Program-made: the position numbers and the translations under genes
Shown here: positions 10,342 through 22,009 of the stretch, one piece after another
Layout: the number at the start of each line of letters is the position of its first letter
How positions within the stretch are numbered: position 1 is the stretch's first letter
The notes under the pieces: model-generated
Told to the model about the DNA's origin: nothing
The model's database searches: none
Seen by the model: only the letters and a program-made list of their open reading frames with translations
Assembly: GCF_900106995.1 (NCBI RefSeq)
Contig: NZ_FNOK01000011.1
Coordinates: 1 to 64,000, forward strand
Reading direction: 5' to 3'
Source: Saccharopolyspora shandongensis
Lineage (GTDB): Bacteria; Actinomycetota; Actinomycetes; Mycobacteriales; Pseudonocardiaceae
Length of the DNA stretch: 64,000 nt

Positions 10342-10980
10342 TCAGCCGCCGAGGTAGGCGAGCACCGCGAGCACCCGGCGGTGGCCCGAGTCCCCGACCG
10401 GCAGGTCGAGCTTGGCGAAGATGTTCCCGACGTGCTTGAGCACGGCCCGCTCCGTGACGAACAGCCGCGCGGCGATCTCGGCGTTCGCGTAGCCCGCCGC
10501 CATCAGCGCCAGCACCTCCCGCTCGCGCGGCGTGAGCGCGGCGAGCGGGTCGTGCCGCCGGGTCAGCAGCTGCGCGACGACCTCCTGGTCCATCACGGTG
10601 CCGCCGTCGGCGATCCGGCGGAGCGCGTCGACGAACTCGTCCACCCGCGAAACCCGGTCCTTGAGCAGGTAACCCACCGCGCCCCGGCCGTCGGAGAGCA
10701 GCTCGCGCGCGTAGGTCTCCTCCACGTACTGGGAGAACACCAACACCGGCAGGCCCGGCCGGATCCGGCGCGCCCGCAGGGCCGCCCGCACGCCTTCGTC
10801 GCGGAACGACGGCGGCAGCCGGACGTCCACCACGGCGGCGTCCGGCGCTTCCGCCTCGATCAGGTCGAGGAACGGCTCCGCCTCGGCGACCACGGCGGTC
10901 ACCTCGATGCCCACGGTGCTCAGCAGCAACTTGAGCCCCTCCGCGAGGATCACGTTGTCCTCGACGATCACGACCCGCAC
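10342..10980 (-). CDS. NarL-family response regulator
   Basis: A 212-residue regulator starting at GTG 10980 ([20 protein letters not shown]). The receiver has phospho-acceptor Asp about 52 (VVDVRLPPSF) and conserved Lys in LLKDRVSRV. The LuxR HTH is LTPREREVLALMAAGYANAEIA. The start lies 13 nt inside the end of the kinase gene, so the two are translationally coupled. Homologous pairs in actinobacteria often control exporters or envelope genes; the adjacent divergent CPBP protease gene is a candidate target. Confidence 0.9.
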   Translation of the reverse strand: MRVVIVEDNVILAEGLKLLLSTVGIEVTAVVAEAEPFLDLIEAEAPDAAVVDVRLPPSFRDEGVRAALRARRIRPGLPVLVFSQYVEETYARELLSDGRGAVGYLLKDRVSRVDEFVDALRRIADGGTVMDQEVVAQLLTRRHDPLAALTPREREVLALMAAGYANAEIAARLFVTERAVLKHVGNIFAKLDLPVGDSGHRRVLAVLAYLGG

Positions 10981-12182
10981 GGCAGCACCACCCGGATCCC
11001 GGTCGGCCCGCCCACCGGGCTGACCACCTCCGCCCGCCCGTCCAGGGCCGCGACGCGGTGCCGGATCCCGGCCACGCCGGTGCCCTTCGACTCGTCGACC
11101 CCGCCGATGCCGTCGTCGCCGACCTCGATCCGGAGCTCGTCGCCGACCCGGTCGATCGCCGCGGCGGCGCGCGTCGCGCGGGCGTGCTTGGTCACGTTGT
11201 TCAGCGCCTCGGCGACGACGAAGTACGCAGCGGACTCGACCGCGGCCGGAACCTCGCCGAGCTCCGCGACGGTGACCGTGGTCGGCACGGCGCACCGGGC
11301 GCCGAGCGCCGAGACCGCCCCGGCGAGCCCGCGGTCGGCGAGGATCGGCGGGTAGAGGGTGCGGACGACGTTGCGCAGCCCGGTCATCGCCTCCTCCGCA
11401 CCTTCGCGGGCCTCCTGCAGCATGCGGACCGCCATATCCGGGTCCTGGTGCGCCGCCTTCTCCGCGATCCCGAGCCGGATGGCGAGCGCGACCAGCTGGG
11501 CCTGCGTGCCGTCGTGCAGGTCGCGCTCGATCCGCCGCAGTTCGGCGCCGTGCGCCTCCAGCGCGCCCGTCCGGGTTTCGGCCAGTTCGTCGACCCGTTC
11601 GGCCAGTTCGTCGGCCTTCAGCCGCGCGGCCGACGGGGAGAGCAGCGCGAGGCTCAGCTTCGCCTGCCACTTCGCCAGCGCCGGGACTCCCCACAGCAGC
11701 AGTGCGAGCAGGATCGCGAGCTGCACCGGGCCGGCGGTCAGCGCGAGCTGCCAGCTCGTGATCCGGAGGCCCAGCAACGACATGTTCGGCACCACCGGCC
11801 AGATCAGCATCGTCGCCACGGTGGCCAACGGCCCGGCGGCCGCGACGAGGCAGATGAGCGAGGTGATCGTGCCCGCCAGCGCGTGCACCGGCAGCCAGCG
11901 CAGATCCCGCCACGTGCCCGGCGACCGGAGCACCGCGCCCAATCCGGTCACCGCCCGCGTCGGGTGGACCGCGACGCCGAGCAGCCGCCCGGCCCGCCGC
12001 CGTTCCCATTCCGCCCACCGGTGCAGCACCCCCAGGGCGGCGGGCAGCAGGACCACGCCGACGCCGAGCGCGACCAGGATCCCGCTGGTCAGGATCAGCG
12101 GAATCGCGACCAGCGCGGCGATTCCCGTTGCCAGGCCGAGCAGCAAGAACCCGGTATCGCGAACCACCTCGCGCAGCCGCAT
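10968..12182 (-). CDS. Sensor histidine kinase (NarX/DesK-like)
   Basis: A 404-residue membrane kinase. An N-terminal hydrophobic sensor region has about four to six helices (residues 10-55 and 100-165). A HisKA_3 helix follows with His about 223 ([14 protein letters not shown]), then an HATPase domain ([34 protein letters not shown]). ATG 12182 is preceded by GAGAGG. It pairs with the overlapping downstream response regulator. The signal is unknown. Confidence 0.9.
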   Translation of the reverse strand: MRLREVVRDTGFLLLGLATGIAALVAIPLILTSGILVALGVGVVLLPAALGVLHRWAEWERRRAGRLLGVAVHPTRAVTGLGAVLRSPGTWRDLRWLPVHALAGTITSLICLVAAAGPLATVATMLIWPVVPNMSLLGLRITSWQLALTAGPVQLAILLALLLWGVPALAKWQAKLSLALLSPSAARLKADELAERVDELAETRTGALEAHGAELRRIERDLHDGTQAQLVALAIRLGIAEKAAHQDPDMAVRMLQEAREGAEEAMTGLRNVVRTLYPPILADRGLAGAVSALGARCAVPTTVTVAELGEVPAAVESAAYFVVAEALNNVTKHARATRAAAAIDRVGDELRIEVGDDGIGGVDESKGTGVAGIRHRVAALDGRAEVVSPVGGPTGIRVVLPCGS

Positions 12183-12334
12183 CGTCCACCTCTCCCCTCG
12201 AATCCCCGGCAATCGGGGATTTCAGGCAAGAGTCTGCCGGAGCCGGGCCCGCGGAACAGTGGAGTGCACGACACCATCGGGCCGGGTGCCCGCGGCCTGT
12301 CGCGGCACGCCGTCGCCGCCATAGCTTCGCCGCC

Positions 12335-13312
12335 ATGTTCCAACCGAAAACCCGCTCGGTCCTGGCATTCATCGGACTCGCCTACGCGGGCATGTGGCTC
12401 GCGATGGCGCCGCTGTGGCTGACCGGTTTCCGCCGCACCGGCAACGACGTCTCGATGGGCCTGATCGAACAGCTCTGCATCGCGGCCGCGATGCTCACCC
12501 CGGCGCTGGCCGCCGTGTTCGTCCTGCTCCGCGTTGAGCGCCGCCGGAACGTTCGCGCCACGCTGGCCCTGACCTGGCCCAAGGGCACGGCGGTGGAATG
12601 CGCGCTCGCCTTCGCGGTGCCGCTGATGCTCAGCCTGGTTTCGCTGTCGGTGGGCGCGGTGGCCGGGATCTACCACCCGGATCTCGGGAACTTCTCCGGG
12701 TTCCGCAGCCAGTTCGCCCCGGAAACCCTTGGGCAGACCGGTGTTCCGTGGCCGGAGCTGGCGATCTGGGCGGCCGGACTGCTGCTCAACATGCTGATCT
12801 TCCTGCCGATGTTCTTCGGCGAGGAACTGGGCTGGCAGGGCTTCCTGCTGCCGCGGTTGCTTCCGCGCGGCCCTGTGTTCGCGATGGTCGGCACCGGCGT
12901 GGTGTTCGCGCTCTGGCACCTGCCGACGCTGCTGCTCGGCGGTCAGTACCCCGGCGCGTCGTGGCCGGTCTCGATCGGCTCGTTCCTGGTCTCCTGCGTG
13001 CTGATCGTGCCGGTCTTCACCTGGCTGCGGATGCGGTCCGCCTCGGTGGTGCCCGCGGTCGTCGCGCACACCTTCACCAGCACGGCCGCGGTTCAGCTGC
13101 CGTGGGTGTTGGGCTCCGCCGACCAGCCGCCGAGCCCGCTGACCGCGGGCCTGACGGCGTGGCCGGGCTGGCTGGCGATGGCCGGTCTCCTCTGCGTGCT
13201 CGCGCTGCGCAGCCGGTTCGGCGGCGGTCAGACGACGGGCAGGCGCAGCGCCGCGGGCGCGGTGGCCGGGACCGCCGGGGACTTCGGGACGACCGGCGCC
13301 ACCCGGCGGTAG
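12335..13312 (+). CDS. CPBP-family intramembrane metalloprotease
   Basis: A 325-residue polytopic membrane protein of the CAAX-protease and bacteriocin-processing (Abi) family. It has the motif EE163-164 in [17 protein letters not shown], then FALWHLP (His about 195) and the third His in VVAHTF. These residues bind the catalytic metal in this family. A TAGCTT hexamer 7 nt before the ATG suggests a leaderless transcript. Its last 85 bp overlap the 3' end of the convergent GMC oxidoreductase gene, so the low-complexity tail [13 protein letters not shown] may be non-essential. Confidence 0.85.
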   Translation: MFQPKTRSVLAFIGLAYAGMWLAMAPLWLTGFRRTGNDVSMGLIEQLCIAAAMLTPALAAVFVLLRVERRRNVRATLALTWPKGTAVECALAFAVPLMLSLVSLSVGAVAGIYHPDLGNFSGFRSQFAPETLGQTGVPWPELAIWAAGLLLNMLIFLPMFFGEELGWQGFLLPRLLPRGPVFAMVGTGVVFALWHLPTLLLGGQYPGASWPVSIGSFLVSCVLIVPVFTWLRMRSASVVPAVVAHTFTSTAAVQLPWVLGSADQPPSPLTAGLTAWPGWLAMAGLLCVLALRSRFGGGQTTGRRSAAGAVAGTAGDFGTTGATRR

Positions 13313-14928
13313 CCGGTTCCCTGGTCCGGGCGGGTGTCCTGCTCGCCCTTGTTCGGCCACATCGAGAACGCCCGCTCCGCCTGGGCGGTGATCGTCAGCG
13401 ACGGGTTCACGCCCAGGTTCGCCGACACCGCCGAACCGTCCACGATGGACATCGTCGGGTAGCCGTGCGCCCGGTGGTACGGGTCGATCACGCCGTGCTC
13501 GGCGTCCTCGCCGATCGCGCAGCCGCCGAGGAAGTGCGCGGTCAACGGGATGTCGAACAGCTCGCCCCAGGTGCCGCCCGCGACGCCGCCGATGCGCTCG
13601 GCGACCAGTTCGTTGGCCTGCTCACCGGCCGGGATGTAGGTCGGGTTGGGGGCGCCGTGCCCCTGCTCCGAGGTCAGCAGCTTCTTGCCGAAGACCCGCT
13701 TGAGCCGCGTGGTCAGCGAGTTGTCGAGGCTCTGCATGACCAGCAGGATCACGGTGCGCTCGCTCCAGTTCTTGACCGACAGCGTGCGCAGCGCCAGGTT
13801 CGGGTGCTGCCACACGTACTTCGCCCACTGCTTCCACCGCGACCCCTGGCCGCCCTTGGTCGCCAGGGTCTGCAGCAGCCCCATCGCGTTGGCGCCCTTG
13901 GTGTAGCGCACCGGCTCGATGTGCGTGTCGGTGTCCGGGTGGAACGAGGAGGTGATGGCCACGCCGGTGGAGAAGTCGCGCTCGGGGTCGCGCTTCTTCA
14001 TCTGCGCGCCGATGATCGCCTCGGAGTTGGTCCGGGTGAGCCGCCCGAGCCGCGTCGAAAGCCGCGGCAGGTCGCCGTTCTCGCGGCCGCGGTGCAGCAG
14101 GTTCTGGGTGCCCCAGGTGCCCGCCGCGACCACGACCTGGTCGGCGCGGAAGATCCGGGGCCGCCGGGACGCCTTCGCCCCGGTGCGCGCGGTCGCGATG
14201 CGCCACCGGCCGTCGGCGCCCTGCCCGAGCCGAGTCACGGTGGTCAGCGGGAAGACCTGGGCGCCGCCCGCTTCCGCCAGGTACAGGTAGTTCTTGACCA
14301 GCGTGTTCTTCGCGCCGACGCGGCAGCCGGTCATGCAGGCGCCGCATTCGGTGCAGCCGGTGCGCGCGGGCCCGGCCCCGCCGAAGAACGGGTCGGAGTC
14401 GGTCTGGCCGGGCTTGCGGAAGTACACGCCGACCGGCGTGTGGTGGTAGGTGTCGCCGACGCCCATCTCCCCGGCGACCTGCTTGATCACCACGTCGGAG
14501 GGGGTTTCGGTCGGGTTCTGGACGACGCCGAGCATCCGGGTGGCCTGGTCGTAGTGCGGGGCGAGTTCGGCTTCCCAGTCGGTGATGTGCGCCCACTGCG
14601 GGTCGTTGTAGAACGGTTCGAGCGGCCGGTAGAGCGTGTTGGCGTAGTTCAGCGAGCCGCCGCCGACGCCCGCGCCCGCGAGGATCAGCACGTTGCGCAG
14701 CAGGTGGATGCGCTGGATGCCGTAGCACCCGAGCTGCGGCGCCCATAGGAACTTCCGCAGGTCCCAGGACGTCTTGGGCAGCTCGTCGTCGGCGAACCGC
14801 CGACCGGCTTCGAGCACCGCGACGCGGTAGCCCTTCTCGGTCAGGCGCAGCGCGGCCACGCTGCCGCCGAACCCGGAACCGATGACGACCACGTCGAAAT
14901 CGGTTTCGCTCTCGTCACGTCCAGCCAT
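13228..14928 (-). CDS. choD: GMC-family oxidoreductase (cholesterol oxidase ChoD-like)
   Basis: A 566-residue flavoprotein. It has an FAD-binding Rossmann motif near residue 15 ([17 protein letters not shown]), [13 protein letters not shown], and a Cys-rich block [19 protein letters not shown] near 195. The family C-terminal blocks [12 protein letters not shown] and [14 protein letters not shown] are present. Members oxidise sterols or other alcohols; the mycobacterial homologue (Rv3409c) lies next to guaB3 exactly as here, supporting orthology. Substrate is uncertain because Mycobacterium ChoD itself has debated activity. Its 3' end overlaps the convergent CPBP gene. Confidence 0.85.
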   Translation of the reverse strand: MAGRDESETDFDVVVIGSGFGGSVAALRLTEKGYRVAVLEAGRRFADDELPKTSWDLRKFLWAPQLGCYGIQRIHLLRNVLILAGAGVGGGSLNYANTLYRPLEPFYNDPQWAHITDWEAELAPHYDQATRMLGVVQNPTETPSDVVIKQVAGEMGVGDTYHHTPVGVYFRKPGQTDSDPFFGGAGPARTGCTECGACMTGCRVGAKNTLVKNYLYLAEAGGAQVFPLTTVTRLGQGADGRWRIATARTGAKASRRPRIFRADQVVVAAGTWGTQNLLHRGRENGDLPRLSTRLGRLTRTNSEAIIGAQMKKRDPERDFSTGVAITSSFHPDTDTHIEPVRYTKGANAMGLLQTLATKGGQGSRWKQWAKYVWQHPNLALRTLSVKNWSERTVILLVMQSLDNSLTTRLKRVFGKKLLTSEQGHGAPNPTYIPAGEQANELVAERIGGVAGGTWGELFDIPLTAHFLGGCAIGEDAEHGVIDPYHRAHGYPTMSIVDGSAVSANLGVNPSLTITAQAERAFSMWPNKGEQDTRPDQGTGYRRVAPVVPKSPAVPATAPAALRLPVV

Positions 14929-15113
14929 GCGCGACAGACTAGACGTAACTACTCACCAGTAGCCAGAGGTGGACCAGGTTCTGCGCCCGCTTTTCGCGAA
15001 GCAAAGACCAGCCGTCCGGCGGAGCCGTGGGCGGGATCGGAGATGCCGCGACCGGGCCGGCCGGGGCGTCCATCCCCAGACCCCAAAGCCCGATTCGCCC
15101 GGTTCGAAAGTCT

Positions 15114-15177
15114 CCAATTTTAGGCAAAATCGGAATCCCGCCCGGGCGTGTGGGACCCCAATTTTAGGCAAAATCGG
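15114..15177 (-). terminator. Two tandem copies of a short AT-rich hairpin
   Basis: CCAATTTTAGGCAAAATCGG occurs twice, at 15114-15133 and 15158-15177. Each folds as ATTTT-AGGC-AAAAT with an outer clamp that differs between copies (TCC/GGA against CCC/GGG). They lie 3' of the WYL regulator on the minus strand and probably act as a double terminator. The rest of 14929-15196 shows no gene. Confidence 0.55.
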
Positions 15178-15196
15178 GACCCTGCGGACTCGGCCG

Positions 15197-16144
15197 TCAG
15201 TGCTCGGCGGCGCGGAGGTACCGGGCGCCGAGCCTGGCCAGGCGATCGCGGAGCTCGGGCGGATCGACGACCTCGAAGTCCGCCTCGATCAGCCCCGCGA
15301 AGACCGCCAGGAAGTGCATCGAGTCCGCGCCCATGGTCACCGTGCAGGTGTTCTCGTCCACCGGCTCGATCAGCGCGCCGGTCGGCGTGATCAGCTCCGC
15401 GACGCGCGCCGCGGGCAGCCGGAACCGCAGCGTCGCCTGGAAGTGCCAGAGCGCGACGTTCAGCCGTTCGCCGAGGTAGGCGACGACATCGCCGCCCGGC
15501 AGCTCGCGCGGCGCGAACCGAGGCCCGGTCGGGGTCCTGGGCTCGATCCGGTCGGCCCGGAACGTCCGCCAGTCGTCGCGCTCCACGTCCCACGCCACGA
15601 GGTACCAGCGGCGGCCCCAGCCGACCAGCCGGTGTGGCTCGGTGATCCGCCGGCTGGTCGTGCCGTCGTGGGCGGAGTAGTCGAAGCGGAGCCGCTCGCG
15701 GCCCCGGCAGGCGGCGGCGACCGCGGTCAGCACGCTCGCGTCCACCGTCGGGCCGTCCCCCGGCATCGCGATCATGGCGCTCTGCAGGGTCTGCACCCGG
15801 TGCCGCAGCCGGGACGGCAGGACCTGCTCGAGCTTCGCCAGCGCCCGGACCGAGGTCTCCTCCACCCCGGCGACCCCGGCGGCCGTGCGCAGCCCGACGG
15901 CGACCGCGACCGCTTCGTCGTCGTCCAGCAGCAGCGGCGGAACCGCCGCCCCGGCGCCGAGCCGGTAACCGGCCGTGCCCTGGGTGGCGCGCACCGGATA
16001 CCCGAGCTCGCGCAGCCGCTCGATGTCGCGGCGCACGGTCCGCGCGCTCACGCCGAGCCGCTCGGCGAGCTCCGAGCCCGCCCAGTCGCGCGGCGTCTGC
16101 AGCAGCGACAGCAGCTTGAGCAGGCGCGCCGAGGTGTCCAGCAT
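15197..16144 (-). CDS. YafY-type HTH/WYL-domain transcriptional regulator
   Basis: A 315-residue regulator. The N-terminal HTH_11 domain is SELAERLGVSARTVRRDIER. A WYL domain lies about residues 140-220 (RLRFDYSAHDG, EPHRLVGWGRRWYLVAWD), followed by a WCX-type C-terminal part. WYL regulators sense small ligands or nucleic acid. It is divergent from an epoxide hydrolase gene with a 25-bp palindrome between the two starts, so it probably controls that gene and itself. Confidence 0.9.
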   Translation of the reverse strand: MLDTSARLLKLLSLLQTPRDWAGSELAERLGVSARTVRRDIERLRELGYPVRATQGTAGYRLGAGAAVPPLLLDDDEAVAVAVGLRTAAGVAGVEETSVRALAKLEQVLPSRLRHRVQTLQSAMIAMPGDGPTVDASVLTAVAAACRGRERLRFDYSAHDGTTSRRITEPHRLVGWGRRWYLVAWDVERDDWRTFRADRIEPRTPTGPRFAPRELPGGDVVAYLGERLNVALWHFQATLRFRLPAARVAELITPTGALIEPVDENTCTVTMGADSMHFLAVFAGLIEADFEVVDPPELRDRLARLGARYLRAAEH

Positions 16145-16164
16145 GCCGCCGATTCTGCCCGTCC

Positions 16165-16189
16165 GGTTAGGACGGCGATCGGCCTAACC
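16165..16189. promoter_or_regulatory. Candidate operator of the WYL regulator
   Basis: GGTTAGG and CCTAACC form a perfect 7-bp inverted repeat with 11-nt spacing between the divergent WYL-regulator (start 16144) and epoxide hydrolase (start 16208) genes. It sits just upstream of a TACGTT -10-like hexamer (16196-16201) of the hydrolase. Confidence 0.55.
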
Positions 16190-16207
16190 TGCGAATACGT
16201 TCGCCGC

Positions 16208-17338
16208 ATGACCGAAATCCGGCCCTTCCGAATCGCCATCCCGCAGGCGGCCGTGACAGACCTGCGGGACCGGCTGGCCCGCACCCGCTGGCCCGACGAA
16301 CTCCCCGGCGTCGGCTGGGACTACGGCGTCCCGCTCGGCTACGCGCGAGACCTGGCCGAGCACTGGCGCACCGGCTTCGACTGGCGCGCCCAGGAGGCGC
16401 GGCTCAACGCCTTCCCCCAGTTCATCACCGAGATCGACGGGCAGGACGTGCACTTCCTGCACGTCCGCTCGCCCGAGCCCGACGCGCTGCCGCTGCTCGT
16501 CACCAGCGGCTGGCCGAGCTCGTCGGCGGAGTTCCGCGACGTGATCGGCCCGCTGACCGACCCGCGGGCGCACGGCGGCGACCCGGCCGACGCCTTCCAC
16601 CTGGTCGCGCCGTCGATCCCGGGCTTCGGCTTCTCCGGTCCGACGCGCGAAACCGGTTGGAACATCAGGAGGATCACGCGGGCCTGGGACGAGCTGATGC
16701 GGCGGCTCGGCTACCACCGGTACGGCGCGCACGGCAGCGACTGGGGCGCGAAGATCTCCCGCGACCTCGGGGTCGTCGCCGCGGACCGGATCGCCGGGGT
16801 CCACGTGTGCGGGCTGCTGGGATCACCGTCCGGGGATCCGGCGGAGCTCGACGGCCTCACCGCCGCCGAGCAGGCGCGCGTGGACTCGCTGGTGCAGTTC
16901 ATGAACGAGCGCATGGGCTACGCCTGGATCCAGGGCACCCGCCCGCAAACCCTGGCCTACGCCCTGCTGGATTCGCCGGCCGGGCAGCTCGCCTGGATCG
17001 CCGAGATCTACGAGTGGTTCGGCGACTGCGGACCGGCCGCGCCCGACCGGGACGACATCCTCACGCAGGCGTCGATCACCTGGTTCACCGGCACCGCGGG
17101 CTCGTCGGCGCGCCTGTACCGCGAAGCGGAGGAAGGCACCTGGGGCGTGCAGGAGAAGTCCGTGGTCCCGACCGGCGTAGCGGTGTTCGGCGGCGACCGC
17201 GCGATCCGCCGCTTCGCGGAGCGGGAGAACAACGTCGTGCACTGGTCGGAGTTCGACGAGGGCGGCCACTTCCCCGCCCTCCAGGCGCCCGGCCCGCTGA
17301 CCGGGGACCTGCGGGCCTTCTACCGCGGGCTCCGCTGA
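16208..17338 (+). CDS. Epoxide hydrolase (alpha/beta-hydrolase, EHN domain)
   Basis: A 376-residue enzyme. The N-terminal epoxide hydrolase domain (EHN) runs over residues 1-105 (RPFRIAIPQAAVTDLRDRL, ARTRWPDE). The hydrolase core follows with oxyanion motif GWPSS near 101, nucleophile Asp about 178 in HGSDWG, and catalytic His near the end in EGGHFPAL. It would open an epoxide to a diol. A TACGTT hexamer 6 nt before the ATG suggests a leaderless message. Transcription ends at a palindromic terminator shared with guaB3. Confidence 0.9.
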   Translation: MTEIRPFRIAIPQAAVTDLRDRLARTRWPDELPGVGWDYGVPLGYARDLAEHWRTGFDWRAQEARLNAFPQFITEIDGQDVHFLHVRSPEPDALPLLVTSGWPSSSAEFRDVIGPLTDPRAHGGDPADAFHLVAPSIPGFGFSGPTRETGWNIRRITRAWDELMRRLGYHRYGAHGSDWGAKISRDLGVVAADRIAGVHVCGLLGSPSGDPAELDGLTAAEQARVDSLVQFMNERMGYAWIQGTRPQTLAYALLDSPAGQLAWIAEIYEWFGDCGPAAPDRDDILTQASITWFTGTAGSSARLYREAEEGTWGVQEKSVVPTGVAVFGGDRAIRRFAERENNVVHWSEFDEGGHFPALQAPGPLTGDLRAFYRGLR

Positions 17339-17358
17339 AGCCGTCGCCGGAACACCAA

Positions 17359-17389
17359 GGCTCGTGGGCGTTTCGAACGCCCACGAGCC
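17359..17389. terminator. Bidirectional terminator between epoxide hydrolase and guaB3
   Basis: GGCTCGTGGGCGTT-TCG-AACGCCCACGAGCC is a perfect 14-bp stem with a 3-nt loop between the convergent 3' ends. Confidence 0.8.
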
Positions 17390-17403
17390 CGGATGGATGC
17401 GCG

Positions 17404-18534
17404 TCAGCCGCGGAGCACCAAGCCGACCTTCTGGAACTCCTTGAGGTCCCGGTAGCCGGTCTTCGCCATCGCGCGGCGCAGGCCGCCGAAGAGGTTCAGC
17501 GTGCCGTACGGGTCGCTGCTCGGCCCGAACAGCAGCTGCTCCAGGTCCGCGCCCGAACCGGCGAAGCCGACGATCTCGCTGCGCGGCAGGCTCGGGTGCG
17601 CGGCGGCGGAAGTCCAGTAGTAGCCCTGCGCCGGCGACTCCGCCGACTCGGTCAGCGCCTCGCCGAGCATCACGGCGTCGGCGCCGCAGGCGATCGCCTT
17701 CGCGATGTCCCCGGAGTACGACAGGCCGCCGTCGGCGAGCACGTGCACGTAGCGGCCGCCGGTCTCGTCCAGGTAGTCGCGGCGGGCCGCGGCGGCGTCG
17801 GCGATCGCGGTCGCCATCGGCACCCCGATGCCCAGCACCTGGGTCGTGGTCGCCGCGCGCGACTGGCCGAAGCCGACGATCACGCCGGCCGCGCCGGTGC
17901 GCATCAGGTGCATCGCGGTGCGGTAGTCTCCGACCCCGCCGGCGATCACCGGCACGTCGAGCTCGGCGATGAACCGCTTCAGGTTCAGCGGCTCGCCGTC
18001 CCGGGCGACGTGCTCGGCGGAGATGATGGTGCCCTGCACGACCAGCAGCTCGACGCCGGCCGCGAGCAGGTCCGGGGTCAGCTCCTCGGCGTGCTGCGGG
18101 CTGACCCGCGCCGCCACCGTGACACCGGAGTCCTTCACCTGCTTCAGCGCGGTGGCCAGCAGGTCCGCCCGGATCGGCGCGGCGTGCAGCTCCTGCAGCA
18201 GCCGGATCGCGGCCTCGGGGTCGCTGTTCTCCTCGGCGGCGCGAACCACCTCGAACAGCTTCTCCTCGACGTTCTCGTGGCGCGCCCACAGCCCCTCGGC
18301 GTTCAGCACGCCCAGGCCGCCGAGCTCGCCGATCCGCACCGCGGTGGCGGGCGAGACGACCGCGTCCGTCGGGTGCGTGACCAGCGGGATGTCGAAGCGG
18401 TAGGCGTCGATCTGCCACGCCAGGGAAACATCCTTCGACGACCGGGTCCGCCGCGACGGCACGATCTCCACGTCGTCCAAGTCGTAGCCGCGCATGGCCG
18501 TGCGGCCCATGCCGATCTCAACCTGATCCCGCAC
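17404..18534 (-). CDS. guaB3: GuaB3 family IMP dehydrogenase-related protein
   Basis: A 376-residue TIM-barrel protein of the IMPDH/GMP-reductase superfamily without CBS domains (RGYDLDDVEIVPSRRTRSSK, IDAYRFDIPLVTHPTDAVV). It stays near 375 residues when begun at GTG 18534, which has GAGGAGG upstream. Its place between a ChoD-like gene and guaB is conserved in actinobacteria. The biochemical role is less settled than that of guaB; GMP reductase activity has been reported for cyanobacterial GuaB3, so a salvage role is plausible. Confidence 0.93.
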   Translation of the reverse strand: MRDQVEIGMGRTAMRGYDLDDVEIVPSRRTRSSKDVSLAWQIDAYRFDIPLVTHPTDAVVSPATAVRIGELGGLGVLNAEGLWARHENVEEKLFEVVRAAEENSDPEAAIRLLQELHAAPIRADLLATALKQVKDSGVTVAARVSPQHAEELTPDLLAAGVELLVVQGTIISAEHVARDGEPLNLKRFIAELDVPVIAGGVGDYRTAMHLMRTGAAGVIVGFGQSRAATTTQVLGIGVPMATAIADAAAARRDYLDETGGRYVHVLADGGLSYSGDIAKAIACGADAVMLGEALTESAESPAQGYYWTSAAAHPSLPRSEIVGFAGSGADLEQLLFGPSSDPYGTLNLFGGLRRAMAKTGYRDLKEFQKVGLVLRG

Positions 18535-18668
18535 CGTTGAAGTCCCTCCTCGCGGCACCGCTGTCCGACGAAGCATTCTCTCTTCGCTGCCCGTGTGACG
18601 TGCAACGGGGGCTCCTTAGCCCGCCGCGACCGCCCGAAACGGCCCCTCCGGCCCCCGGAGAAACGACG

Positions 18669-18699
18669 CGGCCGCCGCATCGCGGGGATGCGGCGGCCG
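18669..18699 (-). terminator. Hairpin between guaB and guaB3
   Basis: CGGCCGCCGCATC pairs with GATGCGGCGGCCG across a GCGGG loop, 13 nt past the guaB stop on the minus strand. It likely terminates or attenuates guaB transcription before guaB3. Confidence 0.65.
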
Positions 18700-18711
18700 G
18701 GACGGTGATGA

Positions 18712-20349
<1,638 letters not shown>

Positions 20350-20455
20350 TCAGGCGTGTTTGCCCCGTGGGCCGAGGGGTGGGCCACGCCACGGCGGGTG
20401 GCCAAACCCGCCCCGACAGCCCCACGAGGTGGACGCAGCCGGTACCGTGCGGGCC

Positions 20456-20842
20456 GTGCCGCACGATCCGATGCCACCAGACCCGTTCGCGGGCGACCCG
20501 GAAGATCCGAGCATGGCACTCGGCGATCACGACGCCGACGACGGCCCACCACTCGGCGATGAGGAACGGGCCGAACTGCTCGCCGACCTGACCGACCTCG
20601 CCGTCTACCAAGCCCTGCTGGAGCCCCGCGGGCTCCGCGGCATCGTGGTGGACTGCGCGGACTGCGGCGAATGCCACTACCACGACTGGGAGCTGCTGCG
20701 CTCCAGCCTGGAACAGCTGCTGCAGGACGGCCGGATGCGCCCGCACGAGCCGGCGTTCGACCCGAACCCGGGCGACTACGTCACCTGGGAGTACTGCCGC
20801 GGCTACGCGGACGGCGTGACCGAGACCGAAACCACCCACTGA
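20456..20842 (+). CDS. DUF5319 family protein (Rv3412-like)
   Basis: A 128-residue acidic cytosolic protein with a conserved Cys-rich centre ([20 protein letters not shown]) and the C-terminal [13 protein letters not shown]. It is conserved next to guaB in actinobacteria but has no established function. The CxxCxxC-H array suggests metal binding (inference). GTG 20456 is preceded at 7 nt by TACCGT, a leaderless-promoter arrangement; GTG 20447 and ATG 20471 are alternatives. Confidence 0.85.
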   Translation: MPHDPMPPDPFAGDPEDPSMALGDHDADDGPPLGDEERAELLADLTDLAVYQALLEPRGLRGIVVDCADCGECHYHDWELLRSSLEQLLQDGRMRPHEPAFDPNPGDYVTWEYCRGYADGVTETETTH

Positions 20843-20860
20843 CGACTCCCACCACGCGGA

Positions 20861-20900
20861 ACGAGAAGAGGGGCTCCCGGTCGGGAGCCCCTCTTCTCGT
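20861..20900. terminator. Bidirectional terminator between DUF5319 gene and rsdA
   Basis: ACGAGAAGAGGGGCTCCC and its exact reverse complement form an 18-bp stem around GGTC, between convergent genes. Confidence 0.88.
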
Positions 20901-20926
20901 CGGCAGGTGTCAGACCGGCCGCATCG

Positions 20927-22009
20927 TCACGGGTTGCTGCTGCTCTTCTGGGGGAACAGGTCCGATCCCCAGCCGCTGGACGGGTGCGCTGAGCTGCCGC
21001 TGGTCTCGCTCGGCGACGTGGACGACTCCGATGGCGACGTGGACGACGTCGGCGGCACCGACGAGCTGTCCGTCGGCGGCACCGGTGGCAACGGCTGCGA
21101 CGGCGACGTGGTCGGCGTCGACGGCGTGGTCGGCGTCGAGGGCTGCGGGGTCTGCTGATTCTCGCCCTGGCCCATCCGCGCGGTCAGCGAAGCGTGCGCG
21201 GCCTTCAGGTCGGACAGCCCGTGCTCGTCGTCGACGCCCCGCATCTGCTCCTGCGCGGAGCGCAGCGCGGCCTCGGCGGCGGTGCGGTTGCCCCGCTCGA
21301 TCGCGCCCTCGGCGGTGTTCAGGTCCTCGCGGGCCGAGCTCGCCGCGACGATCGCGCGCGTGCGGTCGGAGTAGAGGACCTGTGCGACGCCCCACAGCAT
21401 GTCGCCGGGCTGCGCGTCGCGGGCGGCCACACCCACCCCGGTGAACGTGATCATCAGGACCGCGGCGGCGGTGGCGACCGGCACCAGGTGCCGGCGCTTG
21501 AGCCTGCGGCGCGGACGGCTGCCCGCCGCGATGGCCGCGGTCGCGGTCTCCACGTCCACGAGATCGCCGATCGGCGCGGCGTCGATGTCCTGCCGCCACG
21601 CGACCAGCAGCGCTTCCAAGCTGGGGCGCTCGTCGTCGGTCGACGCGACCACGTCGGGGTTGGTCCCGCCGAGCGCGTCGAGCAATGCGTCGTCGGCCTG
21701 CAGCGCGCCCAGGTCGATCGGTTCTTCGCCGAAGTCGTCGAAGTCGACCAGCTCGTCGGACTCCTCGGCCGGTCGCGGCCGGAAGGAGAGCACGTCGGCG
21801 TCGCCCGGCACGGCGTCGGGTTCGGTGGTTTCAGACTCGGCCGAGCCGGAATCCCGCTGGTTGTCGCTCAGTTCCGTTCCCTCGTCTGCGGACCCCTCTG
21901 CGGGAATCTGGTCCCGCTCGTCTGCCCCGCGCGAACGGTCCTCGTGCCGGCCGGACTCGACAGGGTCGTGTCCCGCCTGCTCCCCCTCGGGTCCCTTCCG
22001 CTCCGCCAT
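20927..22009 (-). CDS. rsdA: Anti-sigma-D factor RsdA
   Basis: A 360-residue membrane protein. A long acidic disordered N-terminus is followed by the RsdA sigma-binding segment about 93-140 (EEPIDLGALQADDALLDALG, SLEALLVAWRQDID). One transmembrane helix lies about 175-196 (HLVPVATAAAVLMITFTGVG). The extracytoplasmic helical part (QEQMRGVDDEHGLSDLKAA) ends in a Ser/Thr/Pro-rich tail. RsdA holds SigD at the membrane and releases it on regulated proteolysis. Its ATG follows the sigD stop with no gap, so expression is coupled; this sigD-rsdA order matches Mycobacterium. Confidence 0.9.
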   Translation of the reverse strand: MAERKGPEGEQAGHDPVESGRHEDRSRGADERDQIPAEGSADEGTELSDNQRDSGSAESETTEPDAVPGDADVLSFRPRPAEESDELVDFDDFGEEPIDLGALQADDALLDALGGTNPDVVASTDDERPSLEALLVAWRQDIDAAPIGDLVDVETATAAIAAGSRPRRRLKRRHLVPVATAAAVLMITFTGVGVAARDAQPGDMLWGVAQVLYSDRTRAIVAASSAREDLNTAEGAIERGNRTAAEAALRSAQEQMRGVDDEHGLSDLKAAHASLTARMGQGENQQTPQPSTPTTPSTPTTSPSQPLPPVPPTDSSSVPPTSSTSPSESSTSPSETSGSSAHPSSGWGSDLFPQKSSSNP

